A DNA stretch of 64,000 bases from Ktedonosporobacter rubrisoli (lineage in GTDB: Bacteria; Chloroflexota; Ktedonobacteria; Ktedonobacterales; Ktedonobacteraceae): positions 744,001-808,000 of the forward strand of contig NZ_CP035758.1 in assembly GCF_004208415.1 (NCBI RefSeq), written 5' to 3'. The notes under the pieces were generated by a model that was not told the DNA's origin, ran no database searches, and saw nothing but the letters and a program-made list of their open reading frames with translations. Position 1 is the first letter of the stretch. Each line of letters opens with the position of its first letter. The position numbers and the translations under genes are program-made. This document shows, piece after piece, positions 8,016 through 16,227 of this stretch.

Positions 8016-9734
8016 CTAGGGGGCGACAACTGCGCGAACCGTATTCGGGCTCTCTTGATCCAACGCGTGCTTCCACAATACAGCACCGTCGCTGAGACGT
8101 ACTGCGCTAATCGTGTTGCCGTTGGCAAGCGGAGTCAGGTAAACCACTCCCTCACTCACACTCGCAGATAAAGCATAGCCTTGCGGTATATCCAGTGATT
8201 TGCTTGTCCTGGCTCCTGTATTCAGATCATATGTTTCTAGCAAAGACCCGCCATGCTTCTGCGTATAGATAACATACAGTTTCTTACCGATAACTGTAAA
8301 AGGATATCGCGCGCATTTGCCCGGAGGGCTCTCGCAAGAATTTGGTAGTTTCCTGAGCGTTGAGCCGTCTTTGGCATTGATAACATAAGCTAACGTATTA
8401 TCATCATTCGGGCTGCGATAAGCCAGGAACATGCCATCAGGCTGATTCGCCCCTGCATTAAGAAAAATGCGCCCGACAAATCCATCAAGTCTCCAGAGCT
8501 GCTGCCCATCGCCGGTATTAAACGCGTAGACATGGGGAGGCAGAGAATGCCCGGTTGCGTCTACCGGCTCATCGGTCTCAGCATAGATCTTATTCCCATT
8601 AACAAATAGGCCTCCAAATGATTGAGATGCGGATGATGCCTGTCTCATCCATAGGAGTTTCCCATCCCGCGCCTGCAAGGCATAGAGATTATTCCCCGAA
8701 ACATCATAGAGCGCATCGCCTGCAGCAATAGTAGATATTGAGAATTCATGCCCTTGCTGCGGAGCCGCTTCTGTATAGTGCCAGCGCTCCGTACCAGTAG
8801 CTGCGTTTAGAGCGTAGAGGCTGCTATTCGCTAGCTTCAAGTAGACACTTCCATTGCTAAGTATATAAATCATCCCTTTAGCAACTGGTGTATAATGCCA
8901 CTTTTCGCTCCCACTCTGCGCATCAAAGGCAAAAAGAGTGCCATCTTTTTGGCGCAGCACGAAAACGGTATCGTCCATAATATCAGGAGCATAATGCAGC
9001 CCTTGATCCAGGGTCTTGTGCCAGAGGATCGTGCCATCGCTGGCCTTAAGGGCATAGAGCGCAGGAGCTCCCAGGCCAGTTGCGAGGAGGACGGTTCCGT
9101 GCTCTACCCAGAGAAAATAGTTATGTTGCACAACATCATTTATTGGCCGTTTCCAGATTACAGAGCCATCTTTTCCGCTAAGCTTATAGACATTGTGCAG
9201 ATCCGCGCTATAGATGTTTTGCTGCCCATCAGTTACTTTAGCCTGGGGCGCCGCTGGATGTGCCGCCGTCGATACGTTACTTGTTTGCCCCTGGCTCCCT
9301 GAAGGACGTACTACATTCGTTAGCACCAGCAGACTCCCAACAACCAGGCTAATAACGAGCACCGCGGCCAGGGTACTCAACCAGCGCACAGTTCTTTTTC
9401 CGAAAGAACCAGGAAAACGTGATTGTGTATGCATAGAAATGCTCTTCTTTCCGTAAAGACGCTGTGGATTGCTTGCTTCACTATCTCTTCCTGGGGCAGT
9501 TTGCGACGGTGCCGCCCTGGTTTTGGCGCTGACGATTCTAAGCCTGGCCCGCTCCAAGGATTTTCTATCTTCTTCTGAGATATCCAGACGATACATGTGC
9601 TGCAGTGTCTCGACCAGCCGCTCATCAGTTGAAACCGTTGCGCCCGGCGTCCCATTGCGAGCCTCAATCGAGCTGGCCAGTTGTTCAATCCGCTCGTCTA
9701 CGGCTTCCGGTTTGAAGTGTTCTTTTTCGTGCAT
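8016..9734 (-). CDS. membrane-anchored PQQ-like beta-propeller protein, partner of ECF sigma factor
   Basis: A 572-residue protein with three parts. Residues 1-115 are charged and cytoplasmic. One membrane span follows (WLSTLAAVLVISLVVGSLLV, about 121-140). The exported region has at least six PQQ-type blades with the pattern LxALxxxdGxxxWxxx (for example YALKASDGTILWHKT, YALNAATGTERWHYT, YALQARDGKLLWMRQ, YAFNTGDGQQLWRLD). The start follows GTAGGAGGAAC. It begins eight bases after the ECF sigma-factor stop. This arrangement suggests an anti-sigma or sensor role in which the exterior propeller reports to the sigma factor, although no zinc-binding anti-sigma motif is visible, so that role is inference. 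Confidence 0.8.
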   Translation of the reverse strand: MHEKEHFKPEAVDERIEQLASSIEARNGTPGATVSTDERLVETLQHMYRLDISEEDRKSLERARLRIVSAKTRAAPSQTAPGRDSEASNPQRLYGKKSISMHTQSRFPGSFGKRTVRWLSTLAAVLVISLVVGSLLVLTNVVRPSGSQGQTSNVSTAAHPAAPQAKVTDGQQNIYSADLHNVYKLSGKDGSVIWKRPINDVVQHNYFLWVEHGTVLLATGLGAPALYALKASDGTILWHKTLDQGLHYAPDIMDDTVFVLRQKDGTLFAFDAQSGSEKWHYTPVAKGMIYILSNGSVYLKLANSSLYALNAATGTERWHYTEAAPQQGHEFSISTIAAGDALYDVSGNNLYALQARDGKLLWMRQASSASQSFGGLFVNGNKIYAETDEPVDATGHSLPPHVYAFNTGDGQQLWRLDGFVGRIFLNAGANQPDGMFLAYRSPNDDNTLAYVINAKDGSTLRKLPNSCESPPGKCARYPFTVIGKKLYVIYTQKHGGSLLETYDLNTGARTSKSLDIPQGYALSASVSEGVVYLTPLANGNTISAVRLSDGAVLWKHALDQESPNTVRAVVAP

Positions 9735-9742
9735 AGTTCCTC

Positions 9743-10273
9743 CTACCGTTCCTCGTAAAGCTTGCGTAAGAGATTCATGGCTCGCGAAATAGTGACGCGT
9801 ACCGTTGATTCCCGTTTGCCAATAATCGACGCGATCTCAGCGCTGCGCAGGCCATGACCAAAGCGCAGCTGCATTACCTCCTGATGTCCGGGAGGCAGGC
9901 GCTTCAGAATAGCGAGTACCTGGCGCTCTGCTTCTTGTCTGAGCATCATCTGTTCGGGACCCTGCTCTTCGTCCTCGTACACAGTCTCACTGATCTGCTC
10001 CAGGGGTATACTGTGACGTCTATTTGCATGTCGATAGCTATCTACAACTTTGTTGCGCGCTACACGCCACAACCAGGCCACCTGCTCTTTTTCGGCGAGC
10101 TGCTCAAACTTTGGTGCCTCCAGCGCGGCAAGAAATGTCTCGACGAGGATATCTTCGGCATCCTCTCGTGAGGCAATATGCTGGCGCACATAGGTAAAGA
10201 TTGTGGCCGCGTAACGCTGGTAGAGGACATCAGTCACGGTGTCTCCACCCGTCACAATTTTTGATTGATACAT
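9743..10273 (-). CDS. RNA polymerase ECF-type sigma-70 factor
   Basis: A 176-residue sigma factor. Region 2 is seen in LYQRYAATIFTYVRQHI, AEDILVETFLAALE and WLWRVARNKVVDSYR; region 4 in KRLPPGHQEVMQLRFGHGLR and SAEIASIIGKRESTVRVTIS. Two starts are possible: 10291, without a clear Shine-Dalgarno, and 10273, preceded by AGAGGT; the latter is used here. It is the first gene of a two-gene unit with the propeller protein downstream. Target promoters are unknown. Confidence 0.9.
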   Translation of the reverse strand: MYQSKIVTGGDTVTDVLYQRYAATIFTYVRQHIASREDAEDILVETFLAALEAPKFEQLAEKEQVAWLWRVARNKVVDSYRHANRRHSIPLEQISETVYEDEEQGPEQMMLRQEAERQVLAILKRLPPGHQEVMQLRFGHGLRSAEIASIIGKRESTVRVTISRAMNLLRKLYEER

Positions 10274-10291
10274 AGGTACCTCTGCATCCAT

Positions 10292-10627
10292 GAGATCTCG
10301 CTATACCGCATCGTTTCAGGAGCAAAAAATGTTACACTTCCCCTCATGCAGGTACTTTTTCGGCTGAATTGTAAAGCACAAGCTGCGGGTCAGGACATTC
10401 TTAAGTTGAGGTAACGCCACGCAAGCTGCCAACAAGGCTTGAAGAAGGGGCAATAGAGGTATCAAATGGCGAAATAGCGATATGCATCAAGTTTATAGGG
10501 AGAGCAGAGCCACTTCAAGCCGCGTGGCCATCCCCATTTTCTGCTCTCCTCATCGCATTGCAAAGCGCGTGGGAAGTTGAAGCCGTAAATGGTGTGTTAT
10601 CCTAGCGCAGATGGACAAAACCAAATT
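10292..10627 (-). other. intergenic region with nested stem-loop
   Basis: No gene is seen in about 335 bases. GGAGAGCAGA (10499-10508) pairs perfectly with TCTGCTCTCC (10540-10549), and inside it GCCAC (10509-10513) pairs with GTGGC (10524-10528). This nested structure lies downstream of the DoxX gene on the minus strand and may terminate it; there is no long T tract. The sigma-factor promoter should lie between about 10292 and 10400. Confidence 0.45.
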
Positions 10628-10999
10628 TCAAACAACCGGAATGAAAACGAAGTAGCCCAGAGCTACAAACAGCGATAGAAGCATCAGGACGACGGGAACT
10701 ACTGTCTTCTCCAATCGCAAGCGCAAATGCACGAGAATAGCCACAAACATAGTAAGGGCCAGGCCAACTCCTGCCAGCGGTGTAAGCCAGGGCAGATAGC
10801 CAGTGGCTTTAGGCAAAATGAGCCCAAGCGCTCCTAAGATCTCCAGGATGCCAATCAGACGTATGAATGCAGGGGCCATATACTTTGCCCATCTCATCTC
10901 TTCACGTAACTTTTCGACCGGCTGTGCTATTTTCTGAAAGCCTGATGCCGCGAAAAGCAGGGCCAGCAAGATCTGTACAATCCAAAGCGCAATATTCAT
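10628..10999 (-). CDS. DoxX-family membrane protein
   Basis: A 123-residue integral membrane protein with four predicted helices. The N-terminal pattern ALLFAASGFQKIAQPVEKLRE is typical of the DoxX-like family, as are the loop FIRLIGILEILGALGLILP and the C-terminal VLMLLSLFVALGYFV. DoxX proteins are small quinone- or thiol-linked membrane proteins of poorly defined role. The start follows AAGGAGAAGAGG. It lies downstream of, and in the same direction as, a SnoaL-like gene, so the two may be cotranscribed. Confidence 0.85.
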   Translation of the reverse strand: MNIALWIVQILLALLFAASGFQKIAQPVEKLREEMRWAKYMAPAFIRLIGILEILGALGLILPKATGYLPWLTPLAGVGLALTMFVAILVHLRLRLEKTVVPVVLMLLSLFVALGYFVFIPVV

Positions 11000-11113
11000 T
11001 GCCTCTTCTCCTTCTAATGATAAAAATGTTGGGATGTAGCATGAGCTCGCCAGTAGAGCAGCGCCGGTTGGTACTGCTTTCCTGGCAATCGGGTGAGATC
11101 GCCTTGCTTGCGG

Positions 11114-11590
11114 CTAAGACGAGTGCTCCTTTGGCGCCGAAGCTGCTGCCCCGCCGGCATGAGGTGCTGAGCCCGCGAGCGGCGTAGAGTCGAGGTATCT
11201 AACCTCATAGGAGCGCTCGGCGAACTTCCAGCCATCCGGAGTACGCCGGTAACGATCGTGGTATATGGAGTAGTTAAGGTGCGAGCTGCCGTCGCGCAAG
11301 CGTAGGATTTCTGAGATGTAGGCCCGGCCGACTGCGGTGTCGCCATGCAGCTGGATCGAGCCCGGATGCGTGGTTTGCACGAAGAAGTCCCACTGACTCT
11401 GTAGCTGCTTGCTCATGGCGCGGATCTGCTCCCGGCCAGTGATGTCAACGATAGGAGGTATCCGCCACACGCCGTCCTCGGTGAACAGCGATGCCAGGCG
11501 GTCGGGGTCACGCATCATTACTGTATCGGTGAACTCGCTGCGTAGAGCCTCGATTTCGATGCGATCAATAATGCTCTCAAAGTTGCTCAT
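11114..11590 (-). CDS. SnoaL-like / NTF2-fold protein
   Basis: A 158-residue protein of the SnoaL_4 (NTF2-like) type. It opens with an alpha helix (IDRIEIEALRSEFTDTVMMR), then DPDRLASLFTEDGVWRIPP and ITGREQIRAM, followed by beta strands with TTHPGSIQLHGDTAVGRAY. The frame extends upstream to 11641, but the ATG at 11590 has AAAGAGGAAACC just before it. Fold members include polyketide cyclases, ketosteroid isomerases and many small hydratases, so function is open. It lies upstream of the DoxX gene in the same direction. Confidence 0.82.
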   Translation of the reverse strand: MSNFESIIDRIEIEALRSEFTDTVMMRDPDRLASLFTEDGVWRIPPIVDITGREQIRAMSKQLQSQWDFFVQTTHPGSIQLHGDTAVGRAYISEILRLRDGSSHLNYSIYHDRYRRTPDGWKFAERSYEVRYLDSTPLAGSAPHAGGAAASAPKEHSS

Positions 11591-11784
11591 AGGTTTCCTC
11601 TTTCGTCTAGATAGTTCAAGTGCTGTGACATGAGGAGTCATGCACTCTCACGACTTGAAATCACTCCTATGACGAAAGGAAACTGAGGAATGTGACGAGT
11701 AGATAAACCCAGATCTTCCCTGATGGAAAGCGGGCTTTTGTATTTGCTCCTCTCTTACCACACATACGGCAGCAGCCGATAATG

Positions 11785-12091
11785 CACCTTCAAAGCGCCG
11801 AAAGCGGGATCTGCCCCGCTTCTCTGACGAGACTGGCCCCGGCGGCACTAACGGCATGCTTGCCTGCTTCTGCATCGCTAGCACCTGGAGATTCAGATGG
11901 AGCCAGTTCTGCCCAGATCCGGCGCTTCTTCCCCTCCGACGATCTCTCGGGCAGAGCGTGCACATTCCCGCCTGTCCTGGGAGGAGCGGCTCGCTCGCAA
12001 TGCTCGCAAGACTCAGGCTGAGCGGATCACGCTCATCCTCTTCGGCATTCCCGACCGCCAGACAATCTTCCTCGGACTACCATCTACCTGA
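11785..12091 (+). pseudogene. decayed 3' end of a DDE transposase (copy 1)
   Basis: The plus strand encodes the C-terminal end of a transposase related to the fragment at 12715-13265. In one frame it reads GSAPLL, stop, RDWPRRH, stop, RHACLLLHR, stop, and later SRAERAHSRLSWEERLARNA and ITLILFGIP before a final stop at 12091. The other copy has GSAPLLWRDW at the same place, so the first stop replaces a tryptophan. At least three in-frame stops make it non-functional. The family looks IS1182-like (DDE_Tnp_1_6), assigned from memory of the pattern. Confidence 0.7.
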
Positions 12092-12140
12092 ACCATCGAA
12101 CAACTGAGTTGGAAGATGCTGGCTCAATCCGGTGGCATGC

Positions 12141-12515
12141 TCACTGCTGACCTTCCTCCCAGAGGGGTTGGGTGGTGCGATATTCGCGCACGGAACGGAT
12201 TTTGTCCTCCGTGTAGCGCACAAGCGAGGCTCCTTCAAAGCTGCGTTGTCCTTCGAAGTTCCATTCCAGGAAACACAGCGACCCGGCCACCACCAGCGTG
12301 GTGATGTCCCATCGGCTGATCTTCCAGGGGCCGTACTCGCCTGCAATGCGCTTTTCCACCTCGCGAATGATCTGCTGCGCTCCACGAATGATCTGGCCTT
12401 GCGACTCAATGAGCACACAGTCCGGATCGAGTGTGCTCAGAATTTTCGTGGGGTTATATTCCTTCCACCCATCCACATAGATACGAATCAGCTGTTCTGC
12501 TCGAAATGAATCCAT
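12141..12515 (-). CDS. SnoaL-like / NTF2-fold protein
   Basis: A 124-residue protein of the NTF2-like superfamily with the usual opening helix (EQLIRIYVDGWKEYNPTKIL), then STLDPDCVLIESQGQIIRGAQ and a central strand set ending in YTEDKIRSVREYRTTQPLWE. Length and pattern fit single-domain SnoaL proteins. The start follows GGAGGTAGAAAC. It is flanked on both sides by transposase fossils yet is itself intact. Activity unknown. Confidence 0.8.
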   Translation of the reverse strand: MDSFRAEQLIRIYVDGWKEYNPTKILSTLDPDCVLIESQGQIIRGAQQIIREVEKRIAGEYGPWKISRWDITTLVVAGSLCFLEWNFEGQRSFEGASLVRYTEDKIRSVREYRTTQPLWEEGQQ

Positions 12516-12714
12516 GTTTCTACCTCCATGTTCTGTTCAAAGGAGTCAGTTGAGGAGAAAAAAAGCCCTTCTCTAGAGAGGCTTCTCGTTTGAAATGGGT
12601 TCAGTCTTCATTCCCCTTGTTCTTCTCGTGCGTATTCTACGCTAGTATGCCTGTGCTCGTAAAGGGGCTGGTTCTCCTTCGCTTTTCGTCGCTCTCAACT
12701 TCCAGACAAGACCA

Positions 12715-13265
12715 TCTCGTTGCGCATCGCGTGGGAACATGGAAGACAGGTCGCTTCGCGGGCCAGGATTTTCCTCTCCAGTCTGATGGAACGCGCCGGT
12801 ACCCAGCAGACCAAAGACTGACCCCGCATGAGCAACGCCGAGAAGCCGATGGGAGTCTGCGTTTCGTGTATGGAGCCAGCATTCGCAGTTGTCGTACCTG
12901 TCGGCTGCGCGAACAGTGTCAATGGAATGGCAGCGCTCCCGCAAAGCTCCGCCACGTGAGCGTCCTTCTGCATCCACTCCTCGTCGGCTCTGCCCCGCTC
13001 CTCTGGCGAGATTGGAGCCGGAGGGCGCACCGGCGCAAATGTCAGCACCTCGTGCGACACCAGCGCATCAAGCTGAGCCTGCCACCTCCCGCCACTGCTT
13101 CGCCAGGCGCAGCAGACCTGATCCTCTCCCGTGCGCAACGCGCGCGTGCACGCCTCTTCTGGGCAGAGCGACTGGCTCGCAATGCGCGGAGCACGGCAGG
13201 AGGTCAAGTCACCATCAAGCTGTTCGGAGTTCCCAGGGATTTTGCTCTCGTTGATTGGCCTCACG
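12715..13265 (+). pseudogene. C-terminal remnant of a DDE transposase (copy 2, IS1182-like)
   Basis: An open frame encodes the C-terminal part of a transposase. It shows DFPLQSDGTRRYPADQ, then ADGSLRFVYGASIRSC and the Cys cluster C-RTC-RLREQC, then VSVLLHPLLVGSAPLLWRDW and ERLARNARSTAGG with VTIKLFGVP. The N-terminal half with the catalytic core is missing. A 21-base stretch at its left end (12715-12735) is repeated exactly at 15537-15557, beyond the ISKra4-type element. The frame runs on to 13405 without transposase similarity. Confidence 0.72.
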
Positions 13266-13379
13266 CACGCTTCAAGCGCGTTGGACCAATCTTTGAAAAC
13301 AGATCTGATTCTCTCTACGATCTCCAGGGTGCACCCCTGGTGGGCAAAACGGATCGAGACCTCGACAGAACGTCTTGCA

Positions 13380-13862
13380 CTACTCCCGTCTGCGATGGTC
13401 CATAATCCAGTTCGTCTCCCAGGTCGTGCCTCCATCAAATGAGAAGGCTTGTTGCCAGCGAGCCGAGTTTGCCGTCACCTGGTCCCACGTAAAACGCACG
13501 TGGACTGGCTTGCCGTCGATTGGGGAGTCAATGACTTGATAAAACAGTCCCACACCCTGCTCAAAGTGCCCGACCAGTGGCCTGAAATCTGGGGGATTGC
13601 GATTATCGAGCCAGACGATCGACCATTGCTTGGTCTCCTGATCAAAGGCTCGGATCGTTAATCCGAGCACATGTTGCCCGGAGGGTGGGGTCGCCTCATA
13701 CTGCTCGACACGAACCCGACCGTCGAGTTGTTTGGCGCTGGTGGAAACCGCCGAGAATTCTTCCCAGGTTCCCTCGTTCGGCGGCGCAAATGGGTTTGTT
13801 CGCCGCCGGTTGTGAATGTTCCAGGAGCCCAGGAGAAAATCGAAATCAGTGACTTCAGACAT
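13380..13862 (-). CDS. DUF1579-like protein
   Basis: A 160-residue protein with the opening DFDFLLGSWNIHNRR, characteristic of the DUF1579 and related lipocalin-like groups, in which a Trp in a G-x-W motif begins the barrel. Further strands include LGLTIRAFDQETKQWSIVW, VGLFYQVIDSPIDGKP and WQQAFSFDGGTTWETNW. The start is preceded by GGGAGGAACACATACGC. The ISKra4-type element has inserted about 80 bases upstream of this start, so the original promoter region may be disrupted. No catalytic role is known. Confidence 0.75.
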   Translation of the reverse strand: MSEVTDFDFLLGSWNIHNRRRTNPFAPPNEGTWEEFSAVSTSAKQLDGRVRVEQYEATPPSGQHVLGLTIRAFDQETKQWSIVWLDNRNPPDFRPLVGHFEQGVGLFYQVIDSPIDGKPVHVRFTWDQVTANSARWQQAFSFDGGTTWETNWIMDHRRRE

Positions 13863-13933
13863 GCGTATGTGTTCCTCCCAAAAAATGATACTGTGGCTCC
13901 AGTATAGATGCTCATGCGGTCAGGATTGGTCCT

Positions 13934-13942
13934 GATTTTAGG
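13934..13942. repeat. left target-site duplication of the insertion sequence
   Basis: GATTTTAGG lies directly against the left inverted repeat and recurs at 15470-15478 directly against the right one. This is the expected result of staggered-cut insertion. Confidence 0.8.
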
Positions 13943-15469
13943 GGTTGTGCCCAAAACGCGGGGCTAAAAAGGAGAGAGATGCCTGACTGTGGTAGGATGA
14001 AAAAAACCACGATATCCAGCCCAGAAAGGAATCTCTCATGCGCATACAAGTATCGCTCACCCTGGAACTGAATGCAAGCGCCGATCTGAGCCAGATGGAA
14101 GCACAGATCCAAGAGGCAGGCCAGTCCTGCATGCGCCAAGCGCTCAAAAAAGCGGTGGGAGCTTGGGAACAGGCTCACCGCAGCTGCCCCAGATGTGGCT
14201 CTCAGCTTGTCCGAACGGAGGGAACCATCCCTCGAAGCATCCTCACCCTCTTCGGTCCCGTCGATCTGACCCGCCGCCGCTTCCGCTGTCAGCGTTGCCA
14301 GAGGCGCTTCACTCCCAGCGGCATCCTGTTGGCTGGCTTGCAGCTCAGACGGGTGAGGGCTCCTTTGAAAGAAGCTGCCGTGCTCGCTGGCGCCTCCTGG
14401 CCCTATCGCCACGCCGCCGCCTGGCTTGCGCGCTTGAGAGGAGCGCACATCAGCGCCGAGGAGATCCGTCTGCTGACCAACCAAGCCGGAGCGAGCTGTG
14501 CCCAGCGGCACCTCAGTCAAGCCAGCCAGCAGCTGACCTCTCCCCCAGCGCCTGCTCAGGCTGCAACAGCCAACAGATCTTCCAGCCCCCAGGAGCTCGC
14601 CGTCATCGGCTTAGACGGCGGTTGGGTCTGCAGCCGGGAGCAACGAGGAGGCATGGAAGGCAAAGTTGGCGTGATTGCCAGCGGCTACGAAGGCGGCAAG
14701 GAGCCCGAGGAACCCAATGGGAACATGACCTGGTTCCATCTGGCCCGCTACGTGCAAAGCCACCGCCATCCTCCCCGGGTCCGCAGCCGCTGGAACACCC
14801 GTCGCTACGTAGCCACCTTTGCCTCCTCGCGCATCTTGGGAACCCTGGCGGCTCAGGCCTTGCAGGAGCTTGGCCTCGCTTCCCAGCCTCAGGTGGTGGT
14901 GGCCGATGGGGCTGGCTGGATCAAGAAAGAGACGGACACGCATTTTCCAGAGGCCCAGCGCATTCTGGATTGGCCCCATTTGTGGCGCACGATGCGCAAA
15001 GCCGCCAACGCGGTGCGCCTGCTGAGAGCGTGCAGCGCCAAGGCCCACGCCCAGCAGGTGGAGCATCTGGGCACCTGGTTGTGGAACGGGCAGGTCGAGC
15101 GGGCCCAGGCCCTGCTTGAGACCTGGCGTCAGGAGCTGGCGGCTCGGCAGGGTCCTGCGGGACCAGCCTTGCGACAAGCGATCACGTCTCTGCAGCAGCA
15201 GCGCGACTGGATCGGCTCCTATCAGCGCTGGAAAGAGCAAGGCTTTCCGGTAGGCAGTGGCATCATCGAACGGGCTGTGGCCCTGGTCATCAATCGGCGC
15301 ATGAAACGACGAGGCATGCGCTGGTTGCGTACCAATGCGAGCGCCGTGGTCGCCTTGCGCGTGGATTTGCTCAATGCCGATTGGCAACGTCCTCGCTCCT
15401 CTCGTTGCTTTCCTTGATGCTCCATGGCCTCCCTGTGCTTGAGCTTAGCCCCACGTTTTGGCTAGAACC
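13943..15469 (+). mobile_element. complete ISKra4-type insertion sequence (1527 bp)
   Basis: The element is bounded by 25-base terminal inverted repeats, left at 13943-13967 and right at 15445-15469, matching at 21 of 25 positions; both begin GGTT and end with the shared CGGGGCTAA-type block (one base differs). A 9-base direct repeat flanks it. One uninterrupted transposase gene fills the interior. All parts needed for autonomous movement appear present. The close agreement of both target duplications suggests a fairly recent insertion. Confidence 0.85.
14038..15417 (+). CDS. ISKra4-family transposase
   Basis: A 459-residue transposase with an N-terminal zinc-finger region (CPRCGSQLVRTEG and RRRFRCQRCQRRFTP, about residues 50-95), followed by LLAGLQLRRVRAPLKEAAVL. 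The RNase H-like catalytic core shows AVIGLDGGWVCSRE (first Asp), VVVADGAGWIKKE (second Asp) and the C-terminal GFPVGSGIIERAVALVINRR (catalytic Glu), which is the usual ISKra4/IS1202-type order. Length is normal for the family and the frame is intact. The start follows AGAAAGGAATCTCTC. It is the only gene in the element. Confidence 0.88.
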   Translation: MRIQVSLTLELNASADLSQMEAQIQEAGQSCMRQALKKAVGAWEQAHRSCPRCGSQLVRTEGTIPRSILTLFGPVDLTRRRFRCQRCQRRFTPSGILLAGLQLRRVRAPLKEAAVLAGASWPYRHAAAWLARLRGAHISAEEIRLLTNQAGASCAQRHLSQASQQLTSPPAPAQAATANRSSSPQELAVIGLDGGWVCSREQRGGMEGKVGVIASGYEGGKEPEEPNGNMTWFHLARYVQSHRHPPRVRSRWNTRRYVATFASSRILGTLAAQALQELGLASQPQVVVADGAGWIKKETDTHFPEAQRILDWPHLWRTMRKAANAVRLLRACSAKAHAQQVEHLGTWLWNGQVERAQALLETWRQELAARQGPAGPALRQAITSLQQQRDWIGSYQRWKEQGFPVGSGIIERAVALVINRRMKRRGMRWLRTNASAVVALRVDLLNADWQRPRSSRCFP

Positions 15470-15478
15470 GATTTTAGG
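15470..15478. repeat. right target-site duplication of the insertion sequence
   Basis: GATTTTAGG abuts the right inverted repeat and matches 13934-13942 exactly. Confidence 0.8.
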
Positions 15479-15558
15479 GGATTTGGTAGAAACAACGAGG
15501 CGATGCGCAACTCCTCTTTTTTACTCAGTTACATATTCTCGTTGCGCATCGCGTGGGC

Positions 15559-16227
15559 TTAGCTGGGCTTCCAGAATTGCTCTGTTGTATTTAGATGTGG
15601 AAAAGATTGCTTCTGAGGAACGTCACAAGCAAGAAACCTGCACAGAGGCTCCCAGCCATCCTTGACCTGATAGATTAATAGGCGCTCGGTGGGAACTGAT
15701 CGACGGACGTGCGCAATATGGCGATAAAACGCCTCAATAGCCACGCTTTTTTCTTCAAAGCGGCCGGCAAACGTCCCTTGCCAGATCAATTTAGAGCGAA
15801 ACTTTGTTAAAGGCCACTCACAGGCTATTAGCTTGCGCTCGAAATAATAAAGCAACCAGGCCAGAAGGCTGCGCGCAGCGCGTTGACGCCGGCGATAAAT
15901 TGTCCGGCAAACGCTCTCGTACCAGCTCTGCGCATCACGTACAGTGAGAATAACCTTCGCCTGCGGATACGCCTGCAGCAAGCTCTCGTAAAAGGCGCAT
16001 CCCGGCCAATCTACAGTCGAACGATAGCCACGAAAAATCTTACCCCAATCCTGCAGTTCTCCCTTGAGAGCCTGTTCCCAATAGGGTAGATCCTGTGGCC
16101 TTTGGCTAAGTTCGCTCATATGATAACAGGGACCAAAGCCCAGAATTTCAAGAGCTTGCTTTAAAGAACTGGTGCCAGTTCTGCCCCAACCTGCGCCAAT
16201 TACTTGCAATCCTTCCCACTCCTCCAA
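15559..16227 (-). CDS. sulfotransferase-family protein
   Basis: A 222-residue protein with the PAPS-binding P-loop typical of the compact bacterial sulfotransferase family: VIGAGWGRTGTSSLKQALE (about residues 9-27). Further landmarks are GPCYHMSEL, WPGCAFYESLLQAYPQAKVI and LTVRDAQSWYESVCRTIY, the last being the 3'-phosphate-binding R...S region. It starts at a TTG codon (16225-16227), with AAGGAGAG eight bases upstream and the conserved P-loop soon after. The acceptor is unknown. The gene runs toward the insertion sequence, and its 3' end carries the 21-base repeat shared with the transposase fossil. Confidence 0.85.
   Translation of the reverse strand: MEEWEGLQVIGAGWGRTGTSSLKQALEILGFGPCYHMSELSQRPQDLPYWEQALKGELQDWGKIFRGYRSTVDWPGCAFYESLLQAYPQAKVILTVRDAQSWYESVCRTIYRRRQRAARSLLAWLLYYFERKLIACEWPLTKFRSKLIWQGTFAGRFEEKSVAIEAFYRHIAHVRRSVPTERLLIYQVKDGWEPLCRFLACDVPQKQSFPHLNTTEQFWKPS

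Noticed and set aside
12695..13438. A 247-codon minus-strand frame
   Set aside because: It is antisense to the transposase remnant whose motifs are clear on the plus strand, and it overlaps the DUF1579-like gene in another frame.
14611..15387. A 258-codon minus-strand frame within the insertion sequence
   Set aside because: It mirrors the plus-strand transposase gene, which shows all catalytic motifs; no independent support.
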